From Beaufortia kweichowensis (Eukaryota; Chordata; Actinopteri; Cypriniformes; Gastromyzontidae), in contig CM032801.1 in NCBI GenBank assembly GCA_019155185.1, forward strand, positions 17,794,351 through 17,858,350: a DNA stretch of 64,000 bases, written 5' to 3'. The position numbers were made by a program, and so were the translations under genes. The notes beneath the pieces were generated by a model. It saw only the letters and a list, made by a program, of their open reading frames with translations, was not told the origin of the DNA and searched no databases. This document shows positions 20,650 to 33,056 of this stretch, piece after piece. How positions within the stretch are numbered: position 1 is the stretch's first letter; each line of letters opens with the position of its first letter.

Positions 20650-23600
20650 ATTCTCAGCCGGAGAGAAATCTCAGAGGTCAGCCGGAGAGAAATCTCAGAG
20701 GTCAACCGGAGAGAAATCTCAGAGGGCAGCTGCAGACGGAGAGAAATCTCAGAGGTCAGCTGCAGACAGAGAGAAATCTCAGAGGTCAGCCGCAGACGGA
20801 GAGAAATCTCAGAGGTCAGCCGGAGAGAAATCTCAGAGGTCAGCCGGAGAGAAATCTCAGAGGTCAGCCGGAGAGAAATCTCAGAGGTCAGCCGCATGGA
20901 GAGAGAAATCTCAGAGGTCGGAGAGAAATCTCAGAGGTCAGCCGCAGGCGGAGAGAAATCTCAGAGGTCAGGGCCGCGAGGCGGAGGAAATCTCAGAGGT
21001 CGGAGAGAAATCTCAGAGGTCAGCCGGAGAGAAATCTCAGAGGTCAGCTGCAGACGGAGAGAAATCTCAGAGGTCAGCTGCAGACGGAGAGAAATCTCAG
21101 AGGTCAGCCGCAGGCGGAGAGAAATCTCAGAGGTCAGCTGCAGGCGGAGAGAAATCTCAGAGGTCAGCCGCAGACGGAGAGAAATCTCAGAGGTCAGCCG
21201 CAGGCGGAGAGAAATCTCAGAGGTCAGCTGCAGGCGGAGAGAAATCTCAGAGGTCAGCCGCAGGCGGAGAGAAATCTCAGAGGTCAGCCGCAGACGGAGA
21301 GAAATCTCAGAGGTCAGCCGAGAGCGGAATCTCAGAGGTCAGCAGGACGGAGAGAAATCTCAGAGGTCAGCGGAGAGAAATCTCAGAGGTCAGGACTGAG
21401 AGAAATCTCAGAGGTCAGCTGCGGAGAAATCTCAGAGGTCATCTCGGAGGAGAGAAATCTCAGAGGTCAGCTGCAGGCGGAGAGAAATCTCAGAGGTCAG
21501 GTCAATCGCAGAGGTCAGCCGCAGACGGAGAGATCTCAGAGGTCAGCCGGAGAGAAATCTCAGAGGTCAGCCGGAGAGAAATCTCAGAGGTCAGCCGCAG
21601 ACGGAGAGAAATCTCAGAGGTCAGCCGGAGAGAAATCTCAGAGGTCAGCCGCAGACGGAGAGAAATCTCAGAGGTCAGCCGGAGAGAAATCTCAGAGGCA
21701 GACAGAGAAATCTCAGAGGTCAGCCGCAGAAATCTCAGAGGTCAGCCGCAGGACGGAGAGAGAAATCTCAGAGGTCAGCCGCAGAGAAATCTCAGAGGTC
21801 AGCCGCGGAGAGAAATCTCAGAGGTCAGCCGAGACGGGAGAAATCTCAGAGGTCAGCCGCAGAGAAATCTCAGAGGTCAGCCGCAGACGAGAGAGAGGTC
21901 ATCTCAGACGGAGGTCAGAGGTCAGCCGAGGACGGAGAGAAATCTCAGAGGTCAGCCGCTGCAGAGGGCCGCAGGAGAGAAATCTCAGAGGTCAGCCAGG
22001 CGGAGAGAAATCTCAGAGGTCAGCCGGAGAGAAATCTCAGAGGTCAGCCGGACGGAGAGAAATCTCAGAGGTCAGCCGGAGAGGTCAGCCGCAGACGGAG
22101 AGAAATCTCAGAGGTCAGAGAAATCTCAGAGGTCAGCCGCGGACGGAGAGAAATCTCAGAGGTCAGGTCGGAGAGAAATCTCAGAGGTCAGCCGCAGGCG
22201 GAGAGAAATCTCAGAGGTCAGCGCAGAGAAATCTCAGAGGTCAGCTGCAGACGGAGAGAAATCTCAGAGAGGTCAGCTGCAGGTGGAGAGAAATCTCAGA
22301 GGTCAGAGAAATCCGTCAGCCGCAGAGAAATCTCAGAGGTCAGAGAGAAATCTCAGAGGTCAGCCGCAGAGAAATCTCAGAGGAGACGGAAATCTCAGAG
22401 GTCAGCCGGAGAGAAATCTCAGAGGTCAGCCGGAGAGAAATCTCAGAGGTCAGCCGGAGAGAAATCTCAGAGGTCAGCCGGAGAGAAATCTCAGAGGTCA
22501 GCCGCAGAGAAATCTCAGAGGTCAGCCGGAGAGAAATCTCAGAGGTCAGACGGAGAGAAATCTCAGAGGTCAGCCGGAGAGAAATCTCAGAGGTCAGCCG
22601 CAGACGGAGAGAAATCTCAGAGGTCAGCCGCAGAGAAATCTCAGAGGTCAGCCGGAGAGAAATCTCAGAGGTCAGCCGCAGAGAAATCTCAGAGGTCAGC
22701 CGCAGACGGAGAGAAATCTCAGAGGTCAGCCGCAGACGGAGAGAAATCTCACAGGTCAGCCGGAGAGAGAAATCTCAGAGGTCACGGAGAAATCTCAGAG
22801 GTCAGCCGCAGAGAAATCTCAGAGGTCAGCCGCAGACGGAGAAATCTCAGAGGTCAGCCGCAGACGGAGAGAAATCTCAGAGGTCAGCCGCAGACGGAGA
22901 GAAATCTCACAGGTCAGCCGAGACGGAGAGAAATCTCAGAGGTCAGCCGCAGACGGAGAGAAATCTCAGAGGTCAGCCGCAGGCGGAGAGAAATCTCAGA
23001 GGTCAGCCGGAGAGAAATCTCAGAGGTCAGCCGCAGGCGGAGAGAAATCTCAGAGGTCAGCCGCAGGAGAAATCCTCAGAGGTCAGCGAGGAGAGAGAAA
23101 TCTCAGAGGTCAGAGGACGGAGAGAAATCTCAGAGGTCAGCCGCAGGACGGAGAAATCTCAGAGGTCAGCTGCAGGACGGAGAGAAATCCAGAGGCTGCA
23201 GAGAGAAATCAGAGGTCAGCCGCAGAGAAATCTCAGAGGTCAGCCGACGGAGAGAAATCTCAGAGGTCAGCCGCAGACGGAGAGAAATCAGAGGTCAGCC
23301 GGAGACGGAGAGAAATCAGAGGTCAGCCGCAGACGGAGAGTCAGGTCAGGCGCAGACGGAGAGAAATCTCAGAGGTCAGCCGCAGGCGGAGAGAAATCTC
23401 AGAGGTCAGCCGGAGAGAAATCTCAGAGGTCAGACGGAGAGAAATCTCAGAGGTCAGCCGCAGACGGAGAGAAATCTCAGAGGTCAGCCGCAGAGAGAGA
23501 AATCTCAGAGGTCAGCGAGACGGAGAGAAAATCTCAGAGTGGAGAGAAATCTCAGAGGTCAGCCGTGAGTCGGAGAGAAATCTCAGAGGTCAGCCGCAGA

Positions 23601-24425
23601 CGGAGAGAAATCTCAGAGGTCAGCCGCAGAGAAATCTCAGAGGTCAGCCGCAGACGGAGAGAAATCTCAGAGGTCAGCCGGAGAGAAATCTCAGAGGTCA
23701 GCCGCAGACGGAGAGAAATCTCAGAGGTCAGCCGCAGACGGAGAGAAATCTCAGAGGTCAGCCGAGAGAAATCTCAGAGGTCAGCCGCAGACGGAGAGAA
23801 ATCTCAGAGGTCAGCCGCAGACGGAGAGAAATCTCAGAGGTCAGCGGAGACGGAGAGAAATCTCTCAGCCGCAGACGGAGAGTCAGAGGTCAGCCAGGAC
23901 GGAGAGAAATCTCAGAGGTCAGCCGCAGGCTTGAGAGAAATCTCAGAGGTCAGCCGGAGAGAAATCTCAGAGGTCAGACGGAGAGAAATCTCAGAGGTCA
24001 GCGGAGGCGGAGAAATCTCAGAGGTCAGCCGCAGAGCGGAGAGAAATCTCAGAGGTCAGCCGCAGGACGGAGAGAAATCTCAGAGGTCAGCGCAGGCGGA
24101 GAGAAATCAGAGGTCAGCCGGAGAGAAATCTCAGAGGTCAGGACGGAGAGAAATCTCAGAGGTCAGCGGAGAGAAATCTCAGAGGTCAGCGGAGAGAAAT
24201 GCAGAGGTCAGGAGACGGAGAGAAATCTCAGAGGTCAGCCGCAGACGGAGAGAAATCTCAGAGGTCAGCTGCAGACGGAGAGAAATCTCAGAGGTCAGCC
24301 GCAGACGGAGAGAAATCTCAGAGGTCAGCCGGAGAGAAATCTAAGAGGTCAGCCGCAGACGGAGAGAAATCTCAGAGGTCAGCCGGAGAGAAATCTCAGA
24401 GGTCAGCTGCAGACGGAGAGAAATC
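20650..24425. repeat. 3.8-kb minisatellite, 24/30-bp units with AGGTCA
   Basis: A long array of the core GAGAAATCTCAGAGGTCAGC. Units are mostly 24 bp (linker GCCGGA) or 30 bp (linker GCCGCAGACGGA or GCTGCAGACGGA), with many 1-5 nt slips. By length there are roughly 130-150 units (not counted exactly). The unit has no stop codon in any plus-strand frame, and the lengths are multiples of three. This explains the apparent proteins of about 1,270 and 1,306 residues made of GEKSQRSA, ERNLRGQP and REISEVSR repeats. I do not call these genes. Nearly every unit has one AGGTCA hexamer and an imperfect palindrome GAGAAATCTC. The array lies between lbh and lclat1. Confidence 0.97.
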
Positions 24426-24759
24426 AAAAATCAAAGAATGTTACATTTAAAATACAATTTTAAATGCATATTTTACAATGCTTGCAATGGAAAAATGTCT
24501 TTTTGTACTCGAGTACTTTGGTAAACCGAGGCAACTTTTGCACACTGTTGACACTGGAAAATTATACAAACAATGACATTTTCCTTCCAGACATTGTCCT
24601 GATACTGTGCAAATAAAGATCTTGTTCCCTTCTGAAAGACTGTAGTAAGCTTTATTTATTCACTGAATGCTGCATTAAACATGTTAAATGTAAGTGTTAA
24701 AGCACAACCATGCAGCAGTAGCGCACACACACACATCATACAAGACAACGGCATCTGGG

Positions 24760-24852
24760 GGCGGGGCTTAGAGGCTCAGCGTCTTGCGTCAGAGGCGGAA
24801 GTGTGAGGTAGGAAAAGAAAATCATGGCTGCCACGGCGAGCGAGTTCACAAG
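24760..24852 (+). promoter_or_regulatory. Probable lclat1 promoter and first exon
   Basis: A CpG-bearing stretch contains an ETS-like GGCGGAAGTG and, at 24821-24831, an ATCATGGCTGCC motif of the YY1 type seen at housekeeping start sites. An ATG at 24824 opens MAATASEFT and reaches a donor ACAAG|GTTTCC (exon end 24852). With an intermediate exon 25349-25400 (acceptor CTTACAG, donor ATG|GTAAAG) this gives 29+52 = 81 nt, in phase with the lclat1 exon starting at 25440. The exon could therefore be coding, adding about 28 residues, or be only 5' UTR. Confidence 0.45.
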
Positions 24853-25442
24853 GTTTCCTTTCTTGTGTTTAATGTTTAAAATCGATCTTTAATCATAATC
24901 ATATCTAACTAAAGTCACAGTTTACGATCGATTAGCGCGCGCTCACAGGTGATGTTTGGATGTCATCACGTGAGATCATCAGTACGCACGTAAAGTGAGT
25001 CATAAACCGACTCAGACTTCATGTTTGTGTGTAAACATATATTGTGCCATTATATGTCATCATATAATAAATGTTAAGGTATTAAACGTTATTGACGTCT
25101 GTTTAATCCTATTGCTTAAGCTGCATCAACATGAATGTTTTAATGTTCAAATCTTTGTTTTATTTTGTATTAGTTCATTGTTTTCTTTTAGTTTTTTAAT
25201 GACAGACAAACAGCATGTTCAATAAAACCTTAAATGTTGTCAGTTGTTTATCAAAAAAACAAATGTTATTGAAAAATTGTTGAAAATAAACCAGTTAAAG
25301 TATAATATATATTTTTATTTTGTTTAAAACATCCATGAATGCTTACAGGGCTCAGAGACGGATCAATCTCTCACAGATCTCTGGAGTTTTTCTACAGATG
25401 GTAAAGAAAGGGTTAAAGGGTTATTTCTGTGTGTTTCAGGTC

Positions 25443-25986
25443 ATGGCGATGGCATCTTTGAGAGGTTTATTCTTCATCATTACTCTGTTTCTGGCCAGTT
25501 TCTTTGGCAGTGTGTTTATGTTGGGTCCGGTTCTGCCTCTAATGCTGTTGTCACCTGCGTGGTACCGCTGGATCACCGACCGCATTGTGGCCACCTGGCT
25601 CACCTTGCCAGTGGTACGTCTATCGTCTTCATCTTCTGCAAGTCACTACGGGAATTAAGCCTAAGCTTTATTATTAACACTTTTTTTGTCTTTGGTCCGG
25701 ATGGGATTGTGTGTTTCTCGGCAGGCGTTGTTGGAGCTGGTGTTCGGGGTGAAGGTGGTGATAACAGGCGATGGTTTTGTTCCCGGTGAGCGAAGCGTAA
25801 TAATAATGAACCATCGCACCCGATTGGATTGGATGTTTCTGTGGTGCTGTCTGCTGAGGTTCAGCTACCTGCGTCTGGAGAAGATTTGTCTTAAAGCAGC
25901 GCTGAAGGTCGTGCCTGGATTCGGTAAGCGGAAGCTTCAGCTCAGGCGTATTCTCTGCAGTTGTGTTCTGCATATCAGAGCCTGTT

Positions 25987-26019
<33 letters not shown>

Positions 26020-27737
26020 GTAGGTTGGGCGATGCAGGTTGCCTCCTTCATCTTTATCCAGCGTCGCTGGGAAGACGACCGCAATCACATGACCAACATG
26101 CTGCAGTATTTCTGCCACATCAGAGAACCAGTTCAGCTTTTGCTGTTTCCCGAGGGAACCGACCTCACCGGTGAGACTCGCTCGCTCCTGTGATGTTTTA
26201 CAGCGTAAAATACTGTTTAGCAAAGCTAAGAAAGCTCTCGGCAGGCTTCCGTTCTTGTCACAGTATTTTAATAGTCTGTATCCGATCTAGTTGGAAATTC
26301 CCTGGTTCTTAGAAGTTTACAAATTAAAACAACACATTAAGTCACTTACATATTAAGCGTTAGGTGTTTATCAGGTGCTTTTATTCAAAGCCACTTACAA
26401 AAACAGAGAAAACAAGAAAGCGATACATCACAGGGAGGCAACGATAATACAAGAAGCGCTTTAGCAGGTTTCACAAAGCTAGACAATTCCTGTTGAGGAG
26501 AAAAGAGTGTTGAGGTTTTTAATAATTAAAAGAGAAAGTGTTCACAGAGAAGATTTTGAGTTGGGAACAGTGAAGGAGAATAAAGCAGAAGAGATTCTGA
26601 ATGTAGATGTGTAAGACAGGGTGAACTACAACTTTCCTTCAGCTCATTTTCAATTGCTTTTCTCCCTCCACAGATAACACTCGCGCCAGGAGTGACGAGT
26701 TTGCTGAAAAAAACGGCCTTCCCAAGTACGAATTTGTCCTTCACCCGCGTACCACCGGCTTCACCTTCATCGTTGATACACTGAGGGAAGGTCAGAGGTC
26801 GTCAGTGTTTTAATCCTTTCTCTTTGCTAAAGTTACAGACAATTCAAATCATTTTATGTAAGATGGAAATAATATGGAAAGACTTAATAAATGTTAAGTT
26901 GCAGGTGCATGAAAACTTGAAATAGTAAAGCAATAATGAAAGTAAAGTTTGCTTTAGTTCTGGAGACAGATCAGTTGATTTTGTTGTTGTTCAATAACAA
27001 AATGTGTGTGTAGTCAGTGCGGAGGGATGAAGAGCGATGTGACATGAGCTCACTCATCTGTATAAAACATCTCCAGACATTACATGTGTTCTAGTTTAGA
27101 CATAAACATTCACCGTCAGCCTCTTCAAATCATATGTTTGCTGTTTGAAAATGATCGCATGAAACATTATTTGTGTAATTTTAGCTGCAGCAATTGTTTT
27201 TCTTTTCTCTTTCTAGGTGATAACTTGGATGCCATCCACGATGTTACTGTTGCATATCCTCAAAACATCCCGCAGACGGAGCGCCACTTAGTGCTGGGCC
27301 TCTTCCCAGACGAGATCCACTTCCACGTGCAGCGCTACCCGATGTCGTCTCTGCCTCGCTCCGCTGCGCAGCTGCAGACCTGGTGTCAGGAGCGCTGGGC
27401 GGAGAAAGAAAAGCGTCTGCGAGAGTTCTATCGGGCTGTTCCGCGCGCTTTCGACGCCCCTGAAGCTCGCGTACCGCCTTGTAAGAGCGAGCTGAGAGTA
27501 AGGCTGATTAAAGGAGCGTCGCTTCTGTACTGGAGCTCATTCGTCGCTCTCTCTTGTGTGGGGCTGTGGCTTTGGGTGTCAGTACGAATCTACTTCCTGT
27601 TGATGGTGGTCTTCTTTGTGGGTCAGCAGCGGGTGATGGGCGGGGTTGAGATGATGGAACTGGCATGTCATCGACATTGGAGTGGCATGACTTTAAAACA
27701 TGGACGGAGTAATGAAACGGAGGTAAAAAGGGAATGA
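25443..27737 (+). CDS. lclat1: Lysocardiolipin acyltransferase 1 (LYCAT/ALCAT1)
   Basis: Exons 25443-25613, 25725-25923, 26024-26170, 26674-26790 and 27217-27737 give 1155 nt (384 aa). The start at 25443 (MAMASLRGLFFIITLF) corresponds to the usual short isoform. It begins with a membrane segment and has the acyltransferase motif NHRTRLDW (His87, Asp92), VPGFGWAMQ, the PEGTD motif (about 166-170) and HPRTTGFTFIVD. CKSELRV precedes a C-terminal pair of membrane segments (from about residue 320). The enzyme is an ER/mitochondria-associated-membrane protein that transfers acyl chains to lysocardiolipin and lysophosphatidylinositol. It was once proposed as the zebrafish cloche gene (lycat) because it maps in that deletion interval. 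Splice sites are all GT-AG. An in-frame upstream extension is possible (see the promoter entry). Confidence 0.96.
26345..26402 (-). repeat. L2-type LINE/SINE tail fragment in lclat1 intron
   Basis: The sequence AGGTGCTTTTATTCAAAGCC followed by ACTTAC is a diverged reverse complement of the fish L2 tail. Confidence 0.5.
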
Positions 27738-30540
27738 GATCAAATGTTGGACACTAAGCGGCGCGTTAAACAATTTCATTTAACACATGATTAGCAGGTA
27801 ATGCACAGCTGGTGGTGCTGTTTTACTTTTACCTGTGTGTGTGTGCGTATCTGTGTGTGTAGTTATTTTGCTTTTAGATTTGTGAAATCATTATCCTGTT
27901 TCCCCAGTGATTGTTTTTATTTCTTGTCTTACATTTAAAAAAAGTATATCATGCTTTGTTTCTTTTAATTATTTTATTTATTAGTTTTATTGTTATGGAT
28001 TACAGCCATAGCTTATTACCATTGTGTGAAGAACAGCAGGAAAAGTGTTTGTCTCAAACGTTCTAAAGGATTGACATGATGCTGCTCTTTAATGCATGAC
28101 TGCTACAATTACAGCAGATGGGCAGTGATGCGTCTGTGATGTCACAACTACTCTGCATGGGAGGGGGGGGTGTACCGTCACTACCAGATTTAAGGCTCCC
28201 ATCATGTGGTATATCTCATTCTTATCTCCAGTTTTCCCTTTGTTGTTGTCATTAATCATGTTCCTTAATCTCTTAATATTGTTCTTCACTGCAGCCCTCT
28301 CTGATCGAACATCGTCAGAAAAACCACCAGTGATCCACTTTACACGGTATCATCACAGCAGTAATACATGTACTGATGCCTCATACACTGCTGATGTTCA
28401 TGACCGTTCTCTCTTAATCTGATACATTTATTCTTTTGACCTGTTCACTGTGCCGGGAAACATTTAAATGTAAGAATGTGAATTTTGTCCCTTATACATG
28501 TACAACAATCCCTCAGGTATATTCAGTCACTGTCCACAGATGATTAAATACACCATTCATTTCACAATCTGTGTCATGGTCAGTTGGTTTGTAAACAGAA
28601 GCGATACAGGAGCGATGCTAACAAATGGAGACTCCGTAGTTGCCTAGAATTTTGTTCAAATATTGCCTTAACATACATCATCAACAACACCTGTTTAGCA
28701 TTTATATGTGTGGTAAACCATGATTAACATACATCAGCTTACTCATGTTGTAAATACAACAACAGTTCATTTACAAGCCCACAGACAATCGGTTTTACAG
28801 TTACAGAAAATTAGGCTGATCATACAAGGAGGGTTGCTAATGTAAATCTTTTGGAACATTTGCAATAATAACATGTATTTTGTACTCTATCATACAACGT
28901 ATTTCATAATTTTCCTGTATTTATAAATATACACATGATACATAAAGCAGGAATAAGTTCTGTTATGATCTGTAATGTGAGATCTGTTTTGGTTTGGTTT
29001 CAGGGTCTGTATAAAATATTCTTGTACTTTTCTGTTTCTTCAACATAAAAGTACAGACAATTTGTTCAAATGCATCAACTGAATATACAACACATGCAAC
29101 TGTGAACATCTGTGAAGAGATGATGCTAACTCTGAATCAACATACAAAACTCACATATTGTCCTATACTGGTTAACATGTTACCACTGCTTTAATGTGGT
29201 CCTTCTTTCTGCTTAAATGAATACAAAGTTTACAAAGCTGTGTTTACAAGTTGGACTAAAGAAAGAACACACAGAGTCATCAGGTGAGTAAATGTGTATC
29301 AGGTGTGTTTTTAGTTGTTGCGATGGACTCGGTGAAGGCGGGCAGCTCATTCCACCAAAGAGGAAAAGATTAGATAAATGTTTTATGGCAGATTTGGTGC
29401 CACATTGTGACCGAAAAATAAGACGTGACTCAAAAAGTAAATGACGTATACCTGTCAAGAGCGTGTTGAGGTAAGATGGAGAATCTTTAGCTGCTGTCCT
29501 GAAGGCCAAAGACAGAACCATTTAATACACTGATGAAGCTTAGAAATACTTACGGTTGTCTTTATGGTGAGTAATAAATTCCACTGTCTTCTTTTGCTAG
29601 TTGTAGTGCTTTGGTTCTGGCTTTCTGTTGTCATTTACAGCTTGATAGCAGTTTAACTCATTAATAGGCGCTTAAGCCAAGTCCTAGACTAAAATTCATA
29701 TTTGAGACTGACATATCATAAAATATATTATTGCCATTCTTTTGTCTTAAGATGCACACCCGTAATGTTTTTAGTAAGACATGTTTGTAAGAACTACTTA
29801 AATGCAGTAATTTAACATAGTCCTGGCTTTATCTAAGCCCTGTCTGGGAAACCGCCCCTCAGTGTTTTATTGTTTACTGATATTAATCATTTTATGTGCG
29901 TTTCATAAACTTAGCAGTGCAGTGCTGTGCTTTTTTTGTCCAGACTACAAAAAACTAAACAGATTTGAGTTGAATAGGCAAAAAGACCTAATTATTTTGC
30001 CTCTGAATTAAATACTTTCAGTAAATTTTTCAGCAAATGACAATTTTCTTATAGATTTTGTACATTTATAGCAAGCCACTTCATAAATCATGTGCATCTA
30101 AAGGTTTATTTACAAAATGAAAGCATTTCACCAGCTTTTTACATGCTATTACAGTAAATACATGTGATTGTCATTCATCACACACACACACACTCACAAC
30201 ACTATAAACTTCTAGTTCTGTAAGCTCTGTATGTTTCCCTGAATCATTAATAAATTATCAAGATTACTGAGGTTTGTTTTATATTTTCCAAGAGTTTCTT
30301 TTCTAAAAGTGTTACAGTAAATAGAATTTAAGAACAAATGCACTTAATTATAAATAATAGACTTAAAAGAATAAAAGAATTTCATATTTCTATCTATATG
30401 TTTGGGGATGAACCAGGCACGCTGTTGACAGTGTGAATTCCACACAGATCTGTTCTTTCTACCCTGCTACATATTTATTTTTGAGATGTTTTAACAAGAA
30501 TATAAAAAGGAATCACAAGCCATACAAGGTCTTCTATCAT
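27738..30540. other. lclat1 3' UTR and intergenic sequence
   Basis: No coding exon was recognised on either strand. The left part is the lclat1 3' UTR, whose end is not located. The rest is AT-rich, with a dispersed repeat at 29655-29865 and a short (CA)n near 30178. Genes to the left and right converge here, so both 3' UTRs end in or near this stretch. Confidence 0.45.
29655..29865 (+). repeat. Dispersed fish repeat ending in GGGAAACCGCCCC
   Basis: Contains GCTTAAGCCAAGTCCTAGAC near its left end and GTCTGGGAAACCGCCCC at its right end, with GTAAGACATGTTTGTAAGAA inside. It matches the copies at 4738-4872 and 45425-45625. The near-inverted ends suggest a non-autonomous DNA element. Confidence 0.55.
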
Positions 30541-30545
30541 TCAGA

Positions 30546-30609
<64 letters not shown>

Positions 30610-30612
30610 GAC
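30541..30612. repeat. (GA)n microsatellite
   Basis: About 70 bp of GA dinucleotides with a few GACA interruptions, about 310 bp beyond the slc30a10 stop codon. Confidence 0.95.
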
Positions 30613-30927
30613 AGAGAGACGAAGACTATCAGCGGCCCACCATAAATTCTCTTGATTCGATCAGAAAAGGCTTCAGTCACTCAGGCACCAGCAGTATTAA
30701 ACACACATCTAAAACATCAGCTTTGGTTGTAAAGTACTAGTAAGCGTCATTGTGAGAGTTTAAAGGGCAGTGAGATGAAGAAGTGCAGTCGGCCTTAAGA
30801 TTTCAAGTTCAAAGTACATAAGTTAATAAATACAGCATTTTATGAGTGTCTCCTGAGTTTCATCTGTACTGTAAAATATTCCGTTTTACAGTCAAATTAA
30901 AATGGAACGCTACTGAAGGCTTTAGGT

Positions 30928-33056
30928 TTAAAACTTGGTGCTCTTGGAGCATGCGTCAGGTGTATGTTTCCTCTCTTTCTCTCTCAGGAGGGCGTTGCTG
31001 CCGTCTAGCATGTCAACAGCAACGTCTCCGGAGGGCGACGAGGACGCGTTTCTGTGACAAACAGACACAGAGGCGGTTCCTCCAGGACAGCAGGAAAGTT
31101 TCACGCAGTCTGTGGACAAACAGGGGGCGCTGCAGTGACCTCCGTCCTGTTCTCCTTCACACGGCTCAAACTGAACGGTCACGCTGTGAACACCGGTGCA
31201 GTGAAACACTTCCAGAATGTCTCTGTGAAGACTCGATATACCCGTTCTCCAGGACGACTCACGGAGGTCAGCGGAGACTTTGACGTGCAGAGTGGCCACA
31301 TTCCGTCCTTTAGTTAACTCCCACACGTGCAGCTCGTGAACGCTCACGACTCCTGCTAGTTTGCACACGTTCTCCACTGGGAAGGACAATAACCAGTTTA
31401 ATACATCCTAGCAGCAGTGTCTGGATGCAGACTAAAAGAGCATGATTAAAAACAGAAACTTACAGATGGCGCTCAGTTGCAGGTCGACCGGGCTCATTTG
31501 CAGCAGTATTCCTGCGGTTTCCTTAACCAGCGGGGCAGCCGAAGACATGATGATGGCCACCATGATGAGCGTGAGACTGGGGTCCACATAGCACTGCCAG
31601 TTACACGGGCTCTCGGGGGTCAGCGGCCACACGTAGAACAGAGCCGAAGCCACAACCACCACGACTGACCCCAGGGCATCGTTTAACACGTGAAGCAGCA
31701 CTCCTTAAGAAACCAGAGAGACCGCATTGTTAAAGAACTCGCTTGTCACAAGAGCTGTGGAAAGAAACCATACCGTACGTCACCTCTTATGTTGAGAGGA
31801 GGTCCACCGTCCCCGGAGTTCTTCTCCTCGTTCTGACGGTCCAGACTGCCTGTGAACGGATCATGTGTAAGTGTGGAGTGCAGTACTGAAGGCCTTGACA
31901 CAACCTGAAACCTCACAACATGAGTCTGCCAAAAGATGCTCTGTGTCAGTGAGAAGATAAATGCCTCAGTGGTTTTGGGTTTTAACAATGTAAGTCAATG
32001 AAGGTTGTGAAAAAATCTGGTCTGTTGTGTTCTGCAGAAGAAAGTCAGTCATAAACCCTATTCGGGCGGCACTGAGACGAACAGGACGGTGATTAAAACT
32101 CAAGTGTTCCGATGAAAATATATTTAAGGTAGATGTGTGTGTGTGTTTTTAATGCGCATCCGTAGGGTCTAATTTATACTAAAATTTACATTTAGGCTAT
32201 ATCAAGGGATTTACAAATGACTTTCGGACTGATCACCTGTTATAAACTGTTATATAAGTTTTTAATGAATTATCACACGACCTTGGTGGTAAGTAATCCG
32301 GTCGGTGATTGTTACGCGGGTGTGGTGGTGAAAAACACCAACATTCTGGATTCAATAAATCACGACAATAAAATCACGAAGATGATAAAAATATCTTCCG
32401 TCTCTATGAGAAACAATTACAGTCCGAATATAACCTACAGGTTTAACATGACAAGAGGTTGAATAAATAATGAAGATTTGTTTTGAGTGAACTATGTTTT
32501 TAACTCATTTGATGATCAGAATATCTGTCTGACGATAACACACACGCACACGCACACGCACGCGCACATCATTTGAAGTAGTTTGTACAGCACCTGCTCC
32601 ATCAGCATCCGCGCCGTCTTTCTGTCGAGACGCGCCGCACAACCATCGCCAGTCCTGGAAGATGAGTAGACCCACTATATTCACCGCCAGACCCAGCGAG
32701 CCCACGACCAGGACCAGCAGTGGGTCATCAATGGCCTCGGGCCGGGCGAGTCTCTTCAGCGCTTCCATACTGATGGAGAAGCAGAGGGCGGCCAGGAACA
32801 CGGCGTTGGCCAACGCGCCGACCACCTCTGCCCGCCCGAGTCCGTACGTGCAGCGTCCCGAGCCGGCGCGACGCGACACCCGCGCCGCCGTCAGCCCGAC
32901 GCACAGCGACAGAATGTCCGACAACATGTTGAACGAGTCCGATACGAGCGCGATGGAGTTGCCCACGTATCCCGCCACGATCTCCGCCACGAAAAAGATG
33001 ACGGTGATGACGAGCATTAAAATCAGGCGACACGTTTTCCCGCTGTAGCGTCCCAT
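30928..33056 (-). CDS. slc30a10: ZnT10-type manganese/zinc exporter, SLC30A10
   Basis: Exons in coding order: 33056-32594, 31849-31784, 31703-31464, 31376-30928; 1218 nt, 405 aa (human 485, shorter here in the cytosolic loop and tail). It begins MGRYSGKTCRLILMLVITVI, a clear cation-diffusion-facilitator start with six membrane segments. In TM2 the metal site reads N43-MLS-D47. Most ZnTs have His at the first position, and Asn is the ZnT10 feature associated with Mn2+ selectivity. TM5 keeps HVLND (HxxxD). The C-terminal cytosolic domain (SVHELHVWELTKGRNVATLH) follows, then a Cys-rich part (CVKLSCCPGG). In vertebrates the protein exports Mn2+ at the plasma membrane. Phases and splice sites are clean, with no frameshift, unlike ypel5 and klhdc3 to the right. 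Confidence 0.96.

Noticed and set aside
20535..24463. Plus-strand open frames of about 1,270 and 1,306 residues
   Set aside because: They are translations of the 24/30-bp minisatellite, open in several frames at once, with no splice structure, no unique sequence and no family. Frame-shifting indels convert one repeat peptide into another.
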